DNA from: an uncultured Bacteroidia bacterium
Lineage (GTDB): Bacteria > Bacteroidota > Bacteroidia > Bacteroidales > UBA932
DNA length: 64,000 bases
Reading direction: 5' to 3'
NCBI GenBank assembly: GCA_902788095.1
Contig: CADAIT010000006.1
Span: forward strand, 1-64,000
Shown piece after piece: positions 35,214 through 44,349 of the stretch. How positions within the stretch are numbered: the first letter of the stretch is position 1; every line of letters begins with the position of its first letter. The notes under the pieces are model-generated. The model had not been told where the DNA came from. It did not search any database and worked only from the letters and a program-made list of their open reading frames with translations. The position numbers and the translations under genes were made by a program.

Positions 35214-36663
35214 ATCACTGAAACATAAGACCGTTAAAGGCGTCTCCTGGAGTTTTGTAGAGCAAATTCTTACCCGGGGAGTCAACTTTGTGATAGGCAT
35301 TATCCTGGCCAGATTGCTTAGCCCGACGGATTATGGCCTGATTGGCCTGCTGGGCATCTTTTTGGCAATTTCTCAGCTGTTTATAGACGGCGGCCTGGCC
35401 AGTGCGCTTATTCGGGAGAAAAATGCCATGGAGGAGGATTTCTCCACGGTTTATATCATCAATCTGGTCCTGAGCCTGTTTTTCTATCTGCTTTTGTTCT
35501 TTGTGGCACCAGTGGTGGCAAATTTCTATGAGCAGCCCCTCCTCAAACCGTTGATGCGTGTGGTGGCCTTGATATTGATCATCGGCTCTTTGGCCTCTGT
35601 TCAGGGAATACTGCTCACTATCCGGGTAGACTTCAGAACCAAGTCTATTATCTCTGTGCTAGGCTCCCTGGTCTCGGGTACAGTTGGAATTGTTTTGGCT
35701 TATAAGGGGTTCGGCGTGTGGGCCTTGGTGGCTCAGTCGCTGGCATCTGCCCTTGTTGCGACACTGCTTACGCTGGCTTTTGTCCGCTGGTGGCCTCGCT
35801 TGTTTTTCTCCGTTCAATCGTTTAAGAAGCTGTTTGCGTATAGTTCTAAGCTGCTGGCTGCTTCCCTTATCAGCGTCATCTATGACAACGCTTATCCTAT
35901 GGTTATTGGAAAAAGGTTCTCTGCGGCCGACGTGGGACAGTATTCACGGGCGGGACAATTCCCGGGCATAGCAAACACCACGATAACCAGCGCTCTGAAC
36001 CGGGTCGCCTTCCCCATACTGAGTCAGATTCAGGATGATGACCAGCGCCTGCTGAGTGTTTATGAGAAATACATCCAGTTGTCGTCGTTCCTCATTTTCC
36101 CGGTCATTCTTTTCATTTGCGGGTGTGCCCGTCCGTTGGTATCACTCCTTCTTACCGACAAGTGGCTGGCCTGCGTTCCGCTGATGCAGATTATCTGCTT
36201 TAGCCAGCTCACCAACGGTATCACAGCCATCAACTTGAACTTGCTGTATGTCAAGGGGCGCTCCGATCTGGTTCTTCGTTTGGAGATTATAAAAAAGACA
36301 CTGGCATTCATCATTCTCTTTGTATCTATGTTCTTCTCCATAGAGGTGATGTGTTTGGGGCAGGTCTTGTATTCCTTGATAGCCCTATATCTCAATGCTT
36401 TCTACACCAAACGGATTTTAGGATACAGTTTTGGAAAACAGATGAAAGTGATTCTGCCTTATTTCCTGATTTCTTTGGTTGTCCTGGCCGAGGCCCTGGC
36501 AATTTCTCATTTCCTTACGACTCATTGGATCTCCTTGCTGGTATCGGCCCTTGTTTGCCCTGTGACCTATTTCTTCCTGACCAAAGGGTTCCGTTTGTAT
36601 GCCTATCAGGAGGCGATAGAATTGATAAAATCAAAAATGGGCAGAGGGAGGTTCCAATTTTGA
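35206..36663 (+). CDS. Wzx-type polysaccharide flippase (WzxC-like)
   Basis: A 485-residue membrane protein with about 14 helices. The start LKHKTVKGVSWSFVEQILTR and ILARLLSPTDYGLIGL are diagnostic of the WzxC branch of MOP flippases. It moves lipid-linked repeat units across the inner membrane for polymerisation. Functional partner of the Wzy-like polymerase at 46140. Confidence 0.92.
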   Translation: MPESLKHKTVKGVSWSFVEQILTRGVNFVIGIILARLLSPTDYGLIGLLGIFLAISQLFIDGGLASALIREKNAMEEDFSTVYIINLVLSLFFYLLLFFVAPVVANFYEQPLLKPLMRVVALILIIGSLASVQGILLTIRVDFRTKSIISVLGSLVSGTVGIVLAYKGFGVWALVAQSLASALVATLLTLAFVRWWPRLFFSVQSFKKLFAYSSKLLAASLISVIYDNAYPMVIGKRFSAADVGQYSRAGQFPGIANTTITSALNRVAFPILSQIQDDDQRLLSVYEKYIQLSSFLIFPVILFICGCARPLVSLLLTDKWLACVPLMQIICFSQLTNGITAINLNLLYVKGRSDLVLRLEIIKKTLAFIILFVSMFFSIEVMCLGQVLYSLIALYLNAFYTKRILGYSFGKQMKVILPYFLISLVVLAEALAISHFLTTHWISLLVSALVCPVTYFFLTKGFRLYAYQEAIELIKSKMGRGRFQF

Positions 36664-36671
36664 GAAAGCTG

Positions 36672-36679
36672 TAACTTTG
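36672..36679 (+). promoter_or_regulatory. Possible internal promoter
   Basis: TAACTTTG lies in the 38-base gap between wzx and the next glycosyltransferase, 22 bases before its ATG. Confidence 0.4.
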
Positions 36680-36701
36680 TCGTGGAGTGTTTGTGAAAAA
36701 T

Positions 36702-37724
36702 ATGACAGCGCTATCCATAATTATACCCGTATACAACGTCGGAGATTATCTAAGAGAATGTTTGAATAGCATTCTGCAGCAGCGGCACGATGGCGTAGAG
36801 ATTATTCTTATTGATGATGGCAGTACCGATCACTCTGGCGAGATCTGCGATGAGTACTCCAAAAAATATGCAGAGGTGAGTGTATTTCATCAGAAGAATG
36901 GAGGCGTTTCGAAGGCACGCAATATAGGCATAGAGAAAGCGAGCGGGGAATGGATATCATTTGTCGACCCAGATGATCTTCTTGGGCCAGATTATTGCTC
37001 TTTTTTTAGATCGATAGAAGGGAAGAATTATGACCTTGTATTTTTTTCTCTGTCCATTTTTTCACAAAAAGGCGGGCAGGCGGAGAAGAGGATGCAAGAC
37101 AAACTTTATACAGGTTCTTTATCCATACAGAAAGGAATCATCACATTGATGCGGAATCCAGATAATTGTGAGTATTTTGGATTTACCGTAAATAAGTTTT
37201 TCCAACGCGATATAATTATGAAAAACCAGATTCGGTTTGTCGAGAATCTGACATATCGGGAGGACGAATTATTTACATTGGATTATTGCCGCTATATTTC
37301 TTGTTATTTTACCAGTTCAAAGGTTTTATATCACTATCGGATTGATGTTGAGGGCAGCCTTTCGCATAAGGAAAAACCGATGGAAGAGATATTTAAGTAT
37401 TATGATTGTTTTATGAAGAAAACACAATACTTTACTTATTCTCCACTCCTTTCAATGGAATATGACAGGGCGCTTCATTTTCTTGTTAACGCCTACAATC
37501 CGACACTTCCTCGCCAGGAGATAAAGAAGATTCATATGAGGGTTTCCAGTCTGGTGAAGAATCAGAGAAAATATTTGTCCAAACTGAGGAAGACAAAAGT
37601 ATTCATGTTTATTTACTCTTTCCCCCCCAGCATCTCTTTCCCTTTGATGGAAAAAGTATATCAAAAAATATATCACGCGAACAGTAATAATAAAAAAAGC
37701 AATATAAATACTTATCTTTGGTAA
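36702..37724 (+). CDS. Glycosyltransferase family 2
   Basis: A 340-residue enzyme with a GT-A domain: LSIIIPVYNVGDYLRECLNS, LIDDGSTDHSGEI, GGVSKARNIG and FVDPDDLL (the DxD-like motif). It adds one sugar to the repeat unit at the cytosolic face. Its coding sequence is more AT-rich than the genes around it. ATG 36702 is preferred to GTG 36687. It ends 2 bases before the WbsX start. Confidence 0.88.
   Translation: MTALSIIIPVYNVGDYLRECLNSILQQRHDGVEIILIDDGSTDHSGEICDEYSKKYAEVSVFHQKNGGVSKARNIGIEKASGEWISFVDPDDLLGPDYCSFFRSIEGKNYDLVFFSLSIFSQKGGQAEKRMQDKLYTGSLSIQKGIITLMRNPDNCEYFGFTVNKFFQRDIIMKNQIRFVENLTYREDELFTLDYCRYISCYFTSSKVLYHYRIDVEGSLSHKEKPMEEIFKYYDCFMKKTQYFTYSPLLSMEYDRALHFLVNAYNPTLPRQEIKKIHMRVSSLVKNQRKYLSKLRKTKVFMFIYSFPPSISFPLMEKVYQKIYHANSNNKKSNINTYLW
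37713..37720 (+). promoter_or_regulatory. Possible internal promoter before the WbsX gene
   Basis: TATCTTTG inside the 3' end of the GT2 gene, 6 bases before the next ATG; this would give a leaderless internal transcript. Confidence 0.4.
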
Positions 37725-37726
37725 TT

Positions 37727-38791
37727 ATGGCACGAGCAATCGCATTTTACTTACCGCAGTTTTATCCCACCCCGGAGAACGATTCCTGGTGGGGAAACGG
37801 TTTCACGGAATGGACCAATGTGGGACGCGCAAGGCCGTTGTTCCCCGGCCATTATCAGCCACGCGTTCCTGCAGATTTGGGGTATTACGATTTACGTATT
37901 CCCGAGGTCCGTGGCCGGCAGGCAAGGATGGCCAAGGAGGCGGGAATCGAGGGATTCTGCTACTGGCATTATTGGTTTGGCGGCCAGCGATTGTTGGATA
38001 AGGTCTTCGAAGAAGTCGTGAATACGAACTATCCGGATTTTCCTTTTTGTCTATGCTGGGCCAATCACTCATGGAAAGCGAAGACTTGGGATCCGGCCGT
38101 CCCGGACAGGATGCTGATGGAACAGACTTATCCGGGAGCCGAAGATTATAAGCAGCATTTTTATGCCATGTTGCCGGCATTTAGGGACAAGCGTTATATT
38201 ACGGTGGCGGGGAAACTCTTATTTGGCATTTTTGATCCCGGAGACATTCCTGATTTTGCCCTAATGGCCGATATTTGGAACAACCTGGCTTCGGAAAACG
38301 GCCTCCCGGGTTTTTGTTTCTTTGCTTTTGCACAGGGATCCGGTGCTATGCAGAAGGCAAAGGGCCCGGCTTATGACATGGTGGTTTATGATGCCATGTT
38401 TGATGCCGTATACATTCATAACCATGACAGAAAACATCTTTTAAAGGCACGGTGGAACGCGCTATTCCATCAAGCCTCTCCAATTGAATATGATTATTAC
38501 ACAAGGTGTGCCCTGCAAAAGTTTGCACAGTTTCCGGAGACGGTTCCGTGTATAGACCCCAACTTTGACCACTCTCCCCGAAGTGGGACGAAAGGTGTCA
38601 TTCTGCATGATAGCACGCCACAAAAATGGGGGCGCTTTTGTGCCGAGGTGGCAAAGAGTGTAGAGAACTCAGACAAAAACGGCCTGCTATTCATTAAATC
38701 ATGGAACGAGTGGGGGGAAGGTAATTATCTGGAGCCGGATCTTCGTTTTGGGACGCTATATTTGGAAGAAACGGCAAAAGCGCTGAAATAA
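37727..38791 (+). CDS. WbsX-like glycosyltransferase (GH99-like domain)
   Basis: A 354-residue protein with IAFYLPQFYPTPENDSWWG, GFTEWTNVGRARPLFPGHYQ and WANHSW, the hallmark of WbsX proteins in O-antigen and capsule clusters. The fold relates to GH99 glycosidases, but a transferase role is assumed in these loci. Start at ATG 37727; an in-frame TTG three codons upstream lies in the promoter box. Confidence 0.88.
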   Translation: MARAIAFYLPQFYPTPENDSWWGNGFTEWTNVGRARPLFPGHYQPRVPADLGYYDLRIPEVRGRQARMAKEAGIEGFCYWHYWFGGQRLLDKVFEEVVNTNYPDFPFCLCWANHSWKAKTWDPAVPDRMLMEQTYPGAEDYKQHFYAMLPAFRDKRYITVAGKLLFGIFDPGDIPDFALMADIWNNLASENGLPGFCFFAFAQGSGAMQKAKGPAYDMVVYDAMFDAVYIHNHDRKHLLKARWNALFHQASPIEYDYYTRCALQKFAQFPETVPCIDPNFDHSPRSGTKGVILHDSTPQKWGRFCAEVAKSVENSDKNGLLFIKSWNEWGEGNYLEPDLRFGTLYLEETAKALK

Positions 38792-38799
38792 AGGATTAA

Positions 38800-39789
38800 A
38801 TGGAAAAGCAAAGACAGTCAAACTTTGAACTTTTGCGTCTGGTTTGCATGCTGATGGTGCTTGTTTGTCATGCAAATGGGTACGTTAATGAAGCAGACCT
38901 CTCCGGAAGTACCGGGGTGGTACGTCTGCTGATTAACCAGTTCTGCCTGGTTTGCGTTAATGTCTTTGTAATGATTTCCGGCTGGTTTGGGGTAAATGCC
39001 TCTTGGAAGGGGGCTTTCAAGCTTTGGTTTCAGGTCTTATACGTTACTGCGTTTTGTGTCGTTGTTGCCCTGTTTGCCGGAATCCCCATTTCTTTTAAAG
39101 CCGATGTTTTGAGTTATGTCTTCTTGGGTAGCGGGTATTGGTTTGTAGTTTCGTATTTGATTTTATATGCGTTGGCGCCGGTGTTGAATTCTTTTGCGGC
39201 GACGACAAGTCGGCAGACATTCCAAGGGGTGCTTTTTGCTTGGTTTCTGGCAGAATTCGCCTATGGCTTCCTTGGGGGACAGGGGTATTTCGATCGTGGG
39301 TTCTCTCCGCTGTTTTTCATCGGCCTGTACTTGCTGGCCAGGTATGTCCGTTTATATCCGGAGAGGGTGTTTACATTTAAAGGGGGAACGGATATCAGTA
39401 TTTATACGGCAGCGTGTCTGCTTTCTGCTCTGTTGTTTTGGTTTGGTTATAAATGGTTTGGAAAAGGATTTCATCTCAATCAGTACGACTCCCCTTTGGC
39501 AATAATTGCGTCGTTGTATTTTCTTTTGGCCTTTTCTAAAATGCACTTCAGCAATACTTGGATCAACTGGATGGCCAGTTCGGCCTTTGCCATCTATTTG
39601 ATACATGTACACAGCCTGTTTTATCCTACTTTCAAGAGTTGGGTGGCTCAAATTCGAGACGCCTATGGTCTCTATTCAATCGGCCCCCTCCTCGTATTCA
39701 TTCTTGCCATAGCCGTTGCTTGTATATTGATAGATAAGCCCCGCATCTGGCTATGGGACAGATTAAATTGTAAACGTGTAAAAGCATAA
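38800..39789 (+). CDS. Acyltransferase 3 family membrane protein
   Basis: A 329-residue protein with about ten helices and the start SNFELLRLVCMLMVLVCHAN, containing the conserved R and H of acyltransferase 3 enzymes (WecH/OafA-like). Likely O-acetylates the polysaccharide. It is 8 bp after the WbsX gene and 4 bp before another acyltransferase. Confidence 0.85.
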   Translation: MEKQRQSNFELLRLVCMLMVLVCHANGYVNEADLSGSTGVVRLLINQFCLVCVNVFVMISGWFGVNASWKGAFKLWFQVLYVTAFCVVVALFAGIPISFKADVLSYVFLGSGYWFVVSYLILYALAPVLNSFAATTSRQTFQGVLFAWFLAEFAYGFLGGQGYFDRGFSPLFFIGLYLLARYVRLYPERVFTFKGGTDISIYTAACLLSALLFWFGYKWFGKGFHLNQYDSPLAIIASLYFLLAFSKMHFSNTWINWMASSAFAIYLIHVHSLFYPTFKSWVAQIRDAYGLYSIGPLLVFILAIAVACILIDKPRIWLWDRLNCKRVKA

Positions 39790-39793
39790 AAAG

Positions 39794-40810
39794 ATGACGA
39801 CATTGCGTTACCGATCCTTCGATGCATTGAAAGGGCTGATGATTCTGATAGTCGTCCTGCATCATAGTTTATTTGTAAAGGGGATGCATCATGGGTATTT
39901 GGCTGTTGACATGTTCTTCTGGATAGCCGGTGTTTTTTTAATGCGGGATTTTCTGAAGAAAGAGCAGACAACTGTTCAATATACATATCGCCGGCTTCGG
40001 AAAGCCTTCCCTCCCTATCTGCTGTCATTCGGCCTTGCGGCGGTTTTGGATTACAAGCACCTGGCGTCCTTTACCGACTTTGACAGTTTTATAGAAGTTT
40101 TTTCCCCGTTTGTTTCCTTCCTGACGCTGACAGAAGAAATGGGTCCGCCGCTCCACTCTTATGTGATATTGGTCGGAGGCTGGTTCTTAAGCGTTTTGAT
40201 TATCGGAGGTTTTCTCTTGTATTCTTTGTTGGAATATAACAGGAGGTTGGCAACAAAGGTCCTGCTCCCGGTAATGTTTATTCTTGGATATACATTTGTG
40301 TTTCAGGTCAGCCCCGAAGTGGAGAACTTTTCAAAACTGGGCTGTTTCAGCTTCCCTTTGTTGCGTGGTTTTTTGGGCATGTGCGGCGGAGCGATGGTGT
40401 ATGCGTTGTCGGTAGGTTATCCGGAGTTGTTAAATAAGAACGGGCAGCTTGTCAATGTAGGCGCAATATTGGCCTTTGTATTTTTTCTCTGTATCATGTT
40501 CACCAAAAAATCATTTGATGCGCAACTGGTTATATTGATTCCGCTGATTTTGTCGGGCTTACTTGTTTCTGGCTCCTGGGCGGAAAAATGTTACAGGAGG
40601 CTTCCTTTTGGTGGAATTCTTCCCCGTTTAGGCGAGATTTCCCTGGAAATCTTTTTGATTCATTCTCCGGTGATACATATCGTTCATTCCTGTTTGAAAA
40701 ACATGCCCGTTGCCGTATCGCCGGCCGTTTATGTGTTGGCCGATGTCTTTGCCGTCGTTGTGGCGGCGGTCCTATTGCACAGAGTATGTGCCAGGCGGGC
40801 AGGGGCTTGA
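39794..40810 (+). CDS. Acyltransferase 3 family membrane protein
   Basis: A 338-residue protein with about ten helices and the start RYRSFDALKGLMILIVVLHH, the acyltransferase 3 signature. Little similarity to the preceding acyltransferase outside this motif, so it is not a recent duplicate. Probable acyl decoration of the polysaccharide. Confidence 0.82.
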   Translation: MTTLRYRSFDALKGLMILIVVLHHSLFVKGMHHGYLAVDMFFWIAGVFLMRDFLKKEQTTVQYTYRRLRKAFPPYLLSFGLAAVLDYKHLASFTDFDSFIEVFSPFVSFLTLTEEMGPPLHSYVILVGGWFLSVLIIGGFLLYSLLEYNRRLATKVLLPVMFILGYTFVFQVSPEVENFSKLGCFSFPLLRGFLGMCGGAMVYALSVGYPELLNKNGQLVNVGAILAFVFFLCIMFTKKSFDAQLVILIPLILSGLLVSGSWAEKCYRRLPFGGILPRLGEISLEIFLIHSPVIHIVHSCLKNMPVAVSPAVYVLADVFAVVVAAVLLHRVCARRAGA

Positions 40811-40862
40811 AAACGCTAGTCGCCTTTCCATTATTTCAAAATAGAGTTAGAAATTTATTTTG

Positions 40863-40870
40863 TATTTTTG
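40863..40870 (+). promoter_or_regulatory. Internal promoter -7 box
   Basis: TATTTTTG in the 89-base gap between acyltransferase and GT14 genes, 29 bases before the next ATG. This is the widest gap in the middle of the locus and could start a second transcription unit. Confidence 0.5.
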
Positions 40871-40899
40871 TAATGACAGTTTAGAGCAATTCCCGTCCG

Positions 40900-41709
40900 A
40901 TGAAACACGCCTGGCTTGTCATAGCGCACAATGAATTCGAGATTCTCCAGATGCTGATAGACGCGCTGGACCATCCCGAATCGGACATCTATGTGCATAT
41001 TGACAAAAAGGTGAAGGAATTGCCCGTATTGCACGCAAGCAAAAGCAAACTTCAAGTCCTTGAGAAGCGTTTGGATGTGCGCTGGGGTACGGTCTCTCAG
41101 ATTCGCTGCGAGTTGGCATTGTTTGAAGCCGCTTCTGCACAGGGCCCCTATGATTACTATCATGTCATTTCCGGCGTAACGCTTCCGCTGAAGCCGTTTT
41201 CGGAACTGGACGCCTTTTTCCGGGCTCAAGATGGGAAGAGTGTCCTCACAGGCCTGTGTATCGACGAACCTTACCAGGAGAGGCTGAAGATGCGCCGCTA
41301 TAATTTCTTTCTGGACAACTACCAGGCGGCAGACACAACCAAACGGCGGATGAGCCAGTTTCTTTGGAAATCGGCCATCGCTATGCAGCGTATACTGGGA
41401 ATAGAAACTAACAAGGGGAGGGTGTTTTACAAAGCCTCCAATTGGTTGAGTCTTACGGAGGAGGCCGTGAAGTACATCCTGTCTCGTAAAGAAGAAATAC
41501 TGAAGGTGTACAGATATACGCTTTGCGGGGACGAGTTCTTTGTCCCTTCGGAACTGATGTCTTCTCCTCTGAAAGACCGGATTGTTTCCCATGAGCAGTA
41601 CCTGCTTCAGGAAATGGGAAGAGCCACCACTGGCGCATTCCCTTTGGACGCGCTGGAGGGAATGAAGGCCTCCGCTTATTTATTTGCCCGTAAATTTACA
41701 TCGCGATGA
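40900..41709 (+). CDS. Core-2/I-branching type glycosyltransferase (GT14)
   Basis: A 269-residue enzyme: AWLVIAHNEFEILQMLIDAL, HIDKKVKELP, RWGTVSQIRCELALF, YHVISGVTLPLKP, and SNWLSLTEEAVKYIL. This is the bacterial form of the beta-1,6-N-acetylglucosaminyltransferase family. Linkage and sugar cannot be fixed. A second member lies at 44346. It overlaps the GT32 gene by 4 bases. Confidence 0.87.
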   Translation: MKHAWLVIAHNEFEILQMLIDALDHPESDIYVHIDKKVKELPVLHASKSKLQVLEKRLDVRWGTVSQIRCELALFEAASAQGPYDYYHVISGVTLPLKPFSELDAFFRAQDGKSVLTGLCIDEPYQERLKMRRYNFFLDNYQAADTTKRRMSQFLWKSAIAMQRILGIETNKGRVFYKASNWLSLTEEAVKYILSRKEEILKVYRYTLCGDEFFVPSELMSSPLKDRIVSHEQYLLQEMGRATTGAFPLDALEGMKASAYLFARKFTSR

Positions 41710-42545
41710 AACTGGAGAGAACATATCTTTGGCGTAAACTCCGGGAGAAGAAGATTCTCCGGCAGCATGCCCGCGTTGCGGCTGTCTGTGAGGACTTGAT
41801 TGCCCGCTACAGGGCCGAAGGACCAGCCGTTGAGTTAAAGCCGAAAAAGGAATTGGGGACAGAGCACATTATTTGGCAGTACTGGGCCCAGGGTTACGAC
41901 CATGTCCCCGCTGTTGTTCGCGAGTGTCTGGCTTCGGTGGAAAAATGGGCTGGATACAGAAAAATAATCCGCCTGAGCGACGACAACTTGTCAGAATACC
42001 TGGATATCCCTTCTTTTGTGACCGAAAAGCGGGAACAGTTCTCGCGGGCATTTTTCTCGGATTTGTTGAGGCTTCTTCTGCTGGATGTTTACGGTGGTCT
42101 TTGGCTGGATGCGACAGTGATGTTGTCTGCCCCTATTCCCGAGAGGTATGATACGATGCCGTTTTTCGTATATCGGCGAGACCCGGCGGAGCCCCATATC
42201 TCCTATTGGCGCAACACCTATGCATACTATTTCGGTTGGGCCAAGGGTTTTCGTGTCAACATGCTCAGCAGTATAATGTTCGCTCATAAAGGAGGGCCGA
42301 TGGTCTCAGATTTATGCCAACTTATGCTTTTCTGGTGGAAGGAGCAGGACTGGCTTCCGGACTATTTGTTCTTACAGATACTGTTTGATGTATATGAGCC
42401 CAAAGATGTGTTTCCCTTGGAGAGCGACACCCTTCCGCACTACCTGCAGCAGTCCATGAACGACCCCGCATTCAATCTGCTGCCCCGGGAAGAGATACTG
42501 GCTACAATCCCCATGCATAAACTGACCTATAAGAAAGAATCATGA
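41706..42545 (+). CDS. Capsular polysaccharide glycosyltransferase (GT32-like)
   Basis: A 279-residue enzyme with IIWQYWAQGYDHVPAVVREC and the DxD-type motif in LLLDVYGGLWLDATVML, as in the Caps_synth/GT32 families. It transfers a sugar in the cytosol during repeat-unit assembly. 4-base overlaps on both sides indicate coupling. Confidence 0.87.
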   Translation: MKLERTYLWRKLREKKILRQHARVAAVCEDLIARYRAEGPAVELKPKKELGTEHIIWQYWAQGYDHVPAVVRECLASVEKWAGYRKIIRLSDDNLSEYLDIPSFVTEKREQFSRAFFSDLLRLLLLDVYGGLWLDATVMLSAPIPERYDTMPFFVYRRDPAEPHISYWRNTYAYYFGWAKGFRVNMLSSIMFAHKGGPMVSDLCQLMLFWWKEQDWLPDYLFLQILFDVYEPKDVFPLESDTLPHYLQQSMNDPAFNLLPREEILATIPMHKLTYKKES

Positions 42546-43027
42546 CCCTGAAAGAAAAACTGTTGAACTGGCTCATCCGGCCGGAGCGTTATTACATAGA
42601 CCGCTATGTAAAGTTTCTCCGCAGGGAGGAGCATTATACCTTCAACAAGCGGAACTCGATAATGGCCTTCTGGTACAAAGCCCGCAAGAACCGCCTGGGC
42701 TCCCGTCTGGGATTCATTATCAGCGCGGGTTGCTTTGGTGAGGGGCTGCGGATCGAGCACTTCGGATCCATTATCGTCAATCCCAAGGCCCGTATCGGAC
42801 GAAACTGCAAAATACACGGCAATTGCTGTATCGGCAGCACTGGAGGCTATCCTGATGATTCTCCTGTCATCGGTGACAATGTGGACATCGGGCAGGGGGC
42901 CCAGATTCTGGGTGGCATCCGCATTGCCGACAATGTGAAGATTGGCGCCGGCGCTGTAGTGGTTAAAGATGTCTTAACCCCGGGAGTCACGGTGGTGGGC
43001 GTTCCCGGGAAAGTTATTGAAAAATAA
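42542..43027 (+). CDS. Hexapeptide-repeat acetyltransferase (serine acetyltransferase-like)
   Basis: A 161-residue protein with left-handed beta-helix repeats (IEHFGSIIVNPKARIGRNCK, VIGDNVDIGQGAQILGGIRI, NVKIGAGAVVVKDV) ending VVGVPGKVI. Such proteins beside glycosyltransferases usually O-acetylate sugars. The serine acetyltransferase-like C-terminus does not by itself mean cysteine synthesis. Confidence 0.85.
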   Translation: MTLKEKLLNWLIRPERYYIDRYVKFLRREEHYTFNKRNSIMAFWYKARKNRLGSRLGFIISAGCFGEGLRIEHFGSIIVNPKARIGRNCKIHGNCCIGSTGGYPDDSPVIGDNVDIGQGAQILGGIRIADNVKIGAGAVVVKDVLTPGVTVVGVPGKVIEK

Positions 43028-43438
43028 AAAACAAGGAATAATCATTACGACTGCCAGATTGTCGACAGGGTAGATGAAAACCCATACTACATCCAGCAGT
43101 TGTGCGAAATGGTATGGAACAGGACAGAAAAGAACAGTTCGGAAGAGGCTGTGGAAGAAGCGTTCCACGCATTCGTTGATTCGCAGGCCGGATTGAATCT
43201 GGCCCTGACAAAAATGTTGACGCTTACCCAGCAGAATCTCCTGCATGCCATTGTTTGCGGAGAGAAACGCCTCAGCTCGGCTTCCGTCATGGAGCAGTAT
43301 GGGCTCAAAAACAGCCTTACCGTACAACGTGCTAAAAAAGCGTTGGAGAAACTGGATATCATCGACGATTTCGGGCAAAGGCTCACCATGGAGGATCCGG
43401 TTTATGCCTGGTGGCTTAAAAATATTTATTTCCAATGA
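43028..43438 (+). pseudogene. C-terminal fragment of an AAA-type ATPase
   Basis: Directly after the acetyltransferase stop, and in the same frame, the sequence reads CQIVDRVDENPYYIQQLCEM, then LTLTQQNLLHAIVCGEKRLS, GLKNSLTVQRAKKALEKLDI and DPVYAWWLKNIYF. This is the C-terminal winged-helix part of the ATPase_2-type proteins common in Bacteroidota. The P-loop part is missing. It is a leftover, possibly from recombination that brought in flanking genes. An internal GTG or ATG could still allow a short product. Confidence 0.7.
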
Positions 43439-44349
43439 TGACTCCTCTCGCCATTGCATTCACACCCAATTACTTCGTGCCGGCGGCCGCGATGCTCCGG
43501 TCGCTTCTGGATGCATCCACGGCCGCTTTTGAAGTCATCTGCCTGGTGACGGAGGAGATTCCTGTACGTATGCAGGAAAAACTCTTGCGTCTGGGACAGG
43601 GCCGCTTGAATTTCCGTTATATCCCCTTGAAGGGACGGCTGGAGGGCGTTTATACGGACCCTCGTTATACGGAGGCGGCATCGTTCCGCCTTCTGTTGCC
43701 AGAACTGCTTCCGGAGTACGATTCGCTGGTCTATATTGATTGCGACGTGATCGTCCGTCAGGATATCGGAAAACTCTTCCGGGAGACCGACCTGGGCAGC
43801 CATTATCTTGGCGTGGTGTTCGAGGCGCCCATCGAGAACCAGGCCGAGCGTTTCCGGGCCCTGGGGTGCGACCCTCGGTGCTATTTCAACTCCGGCTTTC
43901 TCCTGATGAACTTGAAGACCATGCGGGAAGAAAAGGTATCCGAGAAACTTTTGGAAGCTTGTAAGGTTCCTTATTTGGAATTCCCGGACCAGGATGCGCT
44001 GAACCAGGTCTGCCAAGGGAGGGTATTGCCTTTGAGTCCCCTGTACAATGGCATCCGAACCTTTTTCCTGCCTCAGTATCGGCCCGACTTTGAACGGGAA
44101 TATCCCCAGAAGGGACTGTGGGCAGAGGTACAGCAGGAAGCCACCATCCATTATACCGGAGGAAAGCCCTGGCAGCTCCTCACGGTTCAGTTTGCCGCCT
44201 GGTGGCGCACCTACGATACCCTTCCGGAGGAGATAAAGGTGGAATGGACAGCTCCGGCCAAGGTGCAGCGCCTGTGGCAGTTTTACCGTATCAAACCCAT
44301 CGGCCGTTTGATCGAGGCCTTCCGTACCTTGAAAAGAAAACTCAAATGA
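43435..44349 (+). CDS. Glycosyltransferase family 8
   Basis: A 304-residue enzyme with LAIAFTPNYFVPAAAMLRSL, the DxD motif in YIDCDVIV, FNSGFLLMNLKTM, DQDALNQV and HYTGGKPW, all GT8 hallmarks (LPS galactosyl/glucosyl transferases). It overlaps the upstream fragment and the downstream GT14 by 4 bases each. Confidence 0.93.
   Translation: MMTPLAIAFTPNYFVPAAAMLRSLLDASTAAFEVICLVTEEIPVRMQEKLLRLGQGRLNFRYIPLKGRLEGVYTDPRYTEAASFRLLLPELLPEYDSLVYIDCDVIVRQDIGKLFRETDLGSHYLGVVFEAPIENQAERFRALGCDPRCYFNSGFLLMNLKTMREEKVSEKLLEACKVPYLEFPDQDALNQVCQGRVLPLSPLYNGIRTFFLPQYRPDFEREYPQKGLWAEVQQEATIHYTGGKPWQLLTVQFAAWWRTYDTLPEEIKVEWTAPAKVQRLWQFYRIKPIGRLIEAFRTLKRKLK

Noticed and set aside
42542-43027. Serine acetyltransferase of cysteine synthesis
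   Set aside because: The protein has only the hexapeptide domain, lacks the CysE N-terminal region and sits among glycosyltransferases, so sugar acetylation is more likely.
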